NCBI RefSeq assembly: GCF_001028175.1
Contig: NZ_AEJF01000043.1
Coordinates: 1-33,193, forward strand
Source of the DNA: Caballeronia mineralivorans PML1(12)
GTDB lineage: Bacteria; Pseudomonadota; Gammaproteobacteria; Burkholderiales; Burkholderiaceae
Length of the DNA: 33,193 nt
Direction of reading: 5' to 3'
Shown here: in pieces, positions 31,546-33,193 of the stretch
Numbering within the stretch: position 1 is the first letter of the stretch
How the letters are laid out: each line of letters begins with the position of its first letter
Program-made: the position numbers and the translations under genes
Notes under the pieces: generated by a model
What the model was told of the DNA's origin: nothing
Seen by the model: only the letters and a program-made list of their open reading frames with translations
Database searches by the model: none

Positions 31546-32702
31546 TCTGTCTTTTCTCGATGAGGTTGGGCAAGCGCCTCGACAGGAACGACGAGCCGCG
31601 CCGGATCGAACAGGGGTAGCTCGGGTTCTTCGCCGAGCATGGCTTGGGCTAGCAGCTTGCCCATGTAGGGACCGCTGGTGTAACCGGAATGCACGCAACC
31701 GATCACCCAGGCATCCGGAAGACCGGGAAGCGCACCGATCATTGGCATGGCGTCGGCGGTTTCGGATTCGAGGCCAAGCCAGATGCGGGCCACGCGCGCC
31801 TTTGCGAGCGCGGGGATCACGTGCTGCGCGAGCCGGAGATTGCCGATCAGATTGTCCGGCACAGTCTCCACGCCGCCGCGCACTCGATCGCCAATGCCTT
31901 GCCAGCCGCCGCCTATCAGCACGCCGCCGTTGGCGAACTGCTTCATTGACAGCAACCCGTTCGCAATGCTTAGTACTGAGCGCATCAAGGGCGGCATGCG
32001 CTCGGTGACGATCAACTGGTTGACGAGCGTCTTGACGGGAATGTTGATATCGAGCATGGCCAGGAGAGGTTCCAGCCACACGCCGCCCGCCATCACGAGA
32101 CGCGTCGCGTCGATACGGATTGCGTTGTCCGGACCGCTCACGCGATACATCCCGGCGACCCGGTCGATGCGCGTTGCCGGCGTCTGCTCGAACACATGCA
32201 CACCCGCTTCGCGCAATGCCGCATGGTAGGCGCGGCCGGTGAGATAGGCGCTGGCGAAGCCGTCCGTTGCGCAGTACGCGGCTTGCAGTACCACTGGATT
32301 CAGACCAGGCTCCACGGCGAGCGCAGCATCCCGGTCGAGCAGATCGATCCGCGCGCCGTACTTGCATCTTGCCGCCGCGCGTTGCTGCAGCAGCGTCTTC
32401 TCGTGCTCCGTGAAGGCGAGCGAAAGGCCGGGCGCAGCGGTGGCGAGCACGCCGTGGCCGAGCCACGCGTCAGTGTTCATCCACATGTCCCAGGCCCGGA
32501 TAGCGTAGGGGACGAGGGCGGCGCGCGTCATGTGCAGCGTCAACGTGCCGGCGTTCACGCCCGATGCGCCACGGCACAGCGCATCGCGTTCGATCACCGC
32601 CACCCGCATGCCAGCACGCGCGAGGAATAGTGCGGTCGTGCATCCCATCACGCCGCCGCCGAGTACGGCGACATCGAATGCGGTTGTTGTTGCCCGATTC
32701 AT
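31542..32702 (-). CDS. FAD-dependent oxidoreductase (D-amino-acid/opine dehydrogenase B-type subunit)
   Basis: A 386-residue DAO-family flavoprotein. The N-terminal Rossmann motif VAVLGGGVMGCTTALFLARAG (Gly15-Gly20) with Glu38 in VIERD binds FAD. The C-terminal WLGLESETADAMPMIGALPG and GCVHSGYTSGPYMGKLLA complete the FAD site. Such proteins oxidise secondary or D-amino acids and include sarcosine oxidase beta, the opine oxidase B subunit, HcnC and hydroxyproline dehydrogenase subunits. The gene upstream encodes a [2Fe-2S]/FAD A-type subunit and overlaps by four bases, so the two probably form a membrane-linked heteromeric dehydrogenase. Which amine is oxidised cannot be read from sequence. 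There is no twin-arginine or Sec signal. Confidence 0.88.
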   Translation of the reverse strand: MNRATTTAFDVAVLGGGVMGCTTALFLARAGMRVAVIERDALCRGASGVNAGTLTLHMTRAALVPYAIRAWDMWMNTDAWLGHGVLATAAPGLSLAFTEHEKTLLQQRAAARCKYGARIDLLDRDAALAVEPGLNPVVLQAAYCATDGFASAYLTGRAYHAALREAGVHVFEQTPATRIDRVAGMYRVSGPDNAIRIDATRLVMAGGVWLEPLLAMLDINIPVKTLVNQLIVTERMPPLMRSVLSIANGLLSMKQFANGGVLIGGGWQGIGDRVRGGVETVPDNLIGNLRLAQHVIPALAKARVARIWLGLESETADAMPMIGALPGLPDAWVIGCVHSGYTSGPYMGKLLAQAMLGEEPELPLFDPARLVVPVEALAQPHREKTE

Positions 32703-33193
32703 AAGGGCGCCGCCTTCGGGATCGGAATGTCGTCATAGCTGAAGTCACCTGTGAGCGCTTCCACTGTCATTGGCCGTAACGGCGTGCGAGCCGAAAAGCA
32801 GCCAGCGCGTTCGCGTGAGCCGCCGTGAGCGCGTGCAGCAAGCAATTCCGCCGCAACGTCTCCGCAAGTGCGGCCCTGGCACGGTCCCATGCCGCATCGG
32901 GTCCAGGCCTTGAGCTGATTCACGTCGCGTGCGCCGGCATCGCAGGCGGCGTCGATCTCGGCGCGGGTCACGTCCTCGCATCGGCAGACAATGGTTTGCG
33001 GCTCAATGCTGTCAACGTGACCGGGCCGCAGCGCCATTAATTGCGCCATCGAGCGGCCGAAGCGCGCAGCCTTTGCGTGCGCCTGGCGTGTGGCCGGTAC
33101 GTGCGACCAGAGCTGGTCGACGTCAGTGGCGCCAAGGTCGATGGCGCACGCGAGCCCTGCGAGCGTGCCGTGGTGGCTCGCTGCAGCCGCGCC
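32699..33193 (-). CDS. [2Fe-2S]/FAD oxidoreductase A-type subunit, C-terminal part (5' end outside window)
   Basis: The frame is open to the window edge, so only about 164 C-terminal residues are seen. They include a BFD-like [2Fe-2S] domain with the cysteine pattern C-x-C (IVCRCEDVTRAEID) and C-x4-C (RCGMGPCQGRTCG). This architecture, an FAD/NAD(P)-binding part followed by a BFD-like domain, is that of opine oxidase A, HcnB and hydroxyproline dehydrogenase alpha-type subunits. The stop overlaps the start of the FAD subunit gene (ATGA), a hallmark of coupled subunit production. Electrons from the flavin subunit would pass through this cluster to the respiratory chain (family knowledge). The operon starts outside the window. 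Confidence 0.88.
   Translation of the reverse strand, partial: GAAAASHHGTLAGLACAIDLGATDVDQLWSHVPATRQAHAKAARFGRSMAQLMALRPGHVDSIEPQTIVCRCEDVTRAEIDAACDAGARDVNQLKAWTRCGMGPCQGRTCGDVAAELLAARAHGGSRERAGCFSARTPLRPMTVEALTGDFSYDDIPIPKAAPL

Noticed and set aside
30610..32466. Apparent 618-residue fusion protein ending in the DHDPS-family domain
   Set aside because: The upstream two-fifths to one-half is an off-frame reading of the FAD oxidoreductase gene with Arg-rich, non-protein-like composition. The ATG overlapping the oxidoreductase stop gives a normal family length.
1..33193. Mobile elements, prophage genes, CRISPR arrays, tRNA or rRNA genes
   Set aside because: No transposase, integrase or phage protein, no regularly spaced repeats and no RNA-gene signature were seen in any part of the window.

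Overview
The window is high-GC DNA from a Gram-negative proteobacterium, most likely a Burkholderiaceae member (Paraburkholderia/Caballeronia-like). The grounds are base composition, tightly packed genes with many ATGA stop-start overlaps, a NitT/TauT-type ABC importer, FmdB, a TonB energy transducer and two-component systems typical of that family. Genus-level assignment is inference. I see no insertion sequence, integrase, tRNA, rRNA or CRISPR array.

Layout. (1) 1-3959, + strand: the end of a TonB gene, a secreted nucleotide pyrophosphatase/phosphodiesterase-like enzyme, and an OmpR-type regulator with its histidine kinase, all overlapping or nearly abutting. (2) 3964-10321: a LysR regulator divergent from a run encoding an MFS permease, a ureidoglycolate-lyase family protein, a PuuE-type allantoinase, an amidase-signature enzyme and a DapA-like aldolase. 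(3) 10322-12007: a cold-shock protein, two small unknown proteins, a candidate terminator and a perfect 17-bp inverted repeat. (4) 12008-19900: a GntR/FCD regulator, then a gamma-glutamyltransferase-fold amidohydrolase, an oxalate/formate-antiporter family permease, a complete NitT/TauT-type ABC importer and a second amidase. (5) 20023-22314, - strand: an orphan QseC-like kinase and one or two small proteins. (6) 22974-28889, + strand: two membrane diguanylate cyclases flanking a GYD-domain protein, a small unknown protein and a second-type glutamine synthetase. (7) 28949-33193, - strand: a catabolic operon with a [2Fe-2S]/FAD dehydrogenase pair, a variant DHDPS-family enzyme, a D-hydantoinase/dihydropyrimidinase and an FmdB zinc ribbon.

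The unifying theme I infer is scavenging nitrogen from amides, ureides and cyclic amides. Three separately regulated clusters encode uptake plus C-N hydrolases: ureide-type enzymes in cluster 2, an oxamate-type hydrolase with a carboxylate permease in cluster 4, and a hydantoinase with a D-amino-acid/opine-type dehydrogenase in cluster 7. A glutamine synthetase capable of capturing the released ammonium lies between them. The best candidates for something undescribed are the HpxW-like/OFA/ABC/amidase operon, with a possible sigma-54 promoter overlapped by a GntR operator, and the hydantoinase/variant-DHDPS/opine-type dehydrogenase operon. Substrates of all three clusters are inferred, not shown.
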